Part shown: piece after piece, positions 7,111 through 7,214 of the stretch
Position numbering within the stretch: the first letter of the stretch is position 1
How the letters are laid out: every line of letters starts with the position of its first letter
DNA from: Prevotellaceae bacterium
Lineage (GTDB): Bacteria; Bacteroidota; Bacteroidia; Bacteroidales; UBA932
DNA length: 7,214 nucleotides
NCBI GenBank assembly: GCA_031257655.1
Contig: JAIROF010000172.1
Span: 1 to 7,214, forward strand
Reading direction: 5' to 3'
The notes under the pieces: generated by a model
Seen by the model: the letters and a program-made list of their open reading frames with translations, nothing else
Databases searched by the model: none
What the model was told of the DNA's origin: nothing
Program-made: the position numbers and the translations under genes

Positions 7111-7214
7111 CGGAATGTAAAATGCAATCTCAGCGTTTCTGACCCGTAAAATCGCCCAACGCCGCAGCGGTACACCCGCTAATCGCCCTATTCATGCAGA
7201 GTACAGGCAAAACA

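Noticed and set aside
7194..7214. Plus-strand ATG at 7194 reading MQSTGKT to the edge
   Set aside because: Seven codons without a promoter or leader signal are not enough to call a gene start.

Overview
The window looks like chromosomal DNA of a Bacteroidota (Bacteroidetes) member, most likely a gut-type Bacteroidales. The evidence is a tandem SusC-like / SusD-like gene pair, A-rich gene leaders without clear Shine-Dalgarno sequences, and a good match to the Bacteroidetes -7 promoter box (TAnnTTTG). Coding GC is high in the SusC/SusD pair (about 70% in one counted 60-base block) and visibly lower in the third gene and the intergenic DNA. I cannot name the genus from sequence alone.

Layout. 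Bases 1-97 are an AT-rich leader with no gene. Bases 98-3262 (+) encode a complete SusC/RagA-type TonB-dependent outer-membrane transporter of 1054 aa. After 13 bases, 3276-5327 (+) encode its SusD/RagB-type surface lipoprotein of 683 aa. A strong intrinsic terminator at 5352-5388 closes this two-gene operon. Convergent to it, 5460-6797 (-) encodes a 445-aa AAA-type ATPase with a C-terminal DUF4143 region. A 286-bp array of 33-bp direct repeats (6825-7110) lies immediately upstream of that gene. The last 104 bases hold no gene I can support.

How the parts work together. SusC and SusD homologues form one outer-membrane uptake complex: the lipoprotein binds a glycan or other oligomer at the cell surface, and the barrel imports it using TonB energy. 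No glycoside hydrolase, sensor or sigma/anti-sigma gene is visible here, so the substrate cannot be inferred. The ATPase gene appears to be an independent unit with its own promoter. That promoter's -33 element lies inside the first copy of the repeat array, and the predicted transcript would begin at or next to the start codon.

The most unusual structure is the repeat array. Its units alternate in length as 33-33-32, which gives a 98-bp higher-order period, and it abuts the ATPase promoter. The rest is ordinary Bacteroidetes gene content. I did not find convincing evidence of a new multi-gene system.
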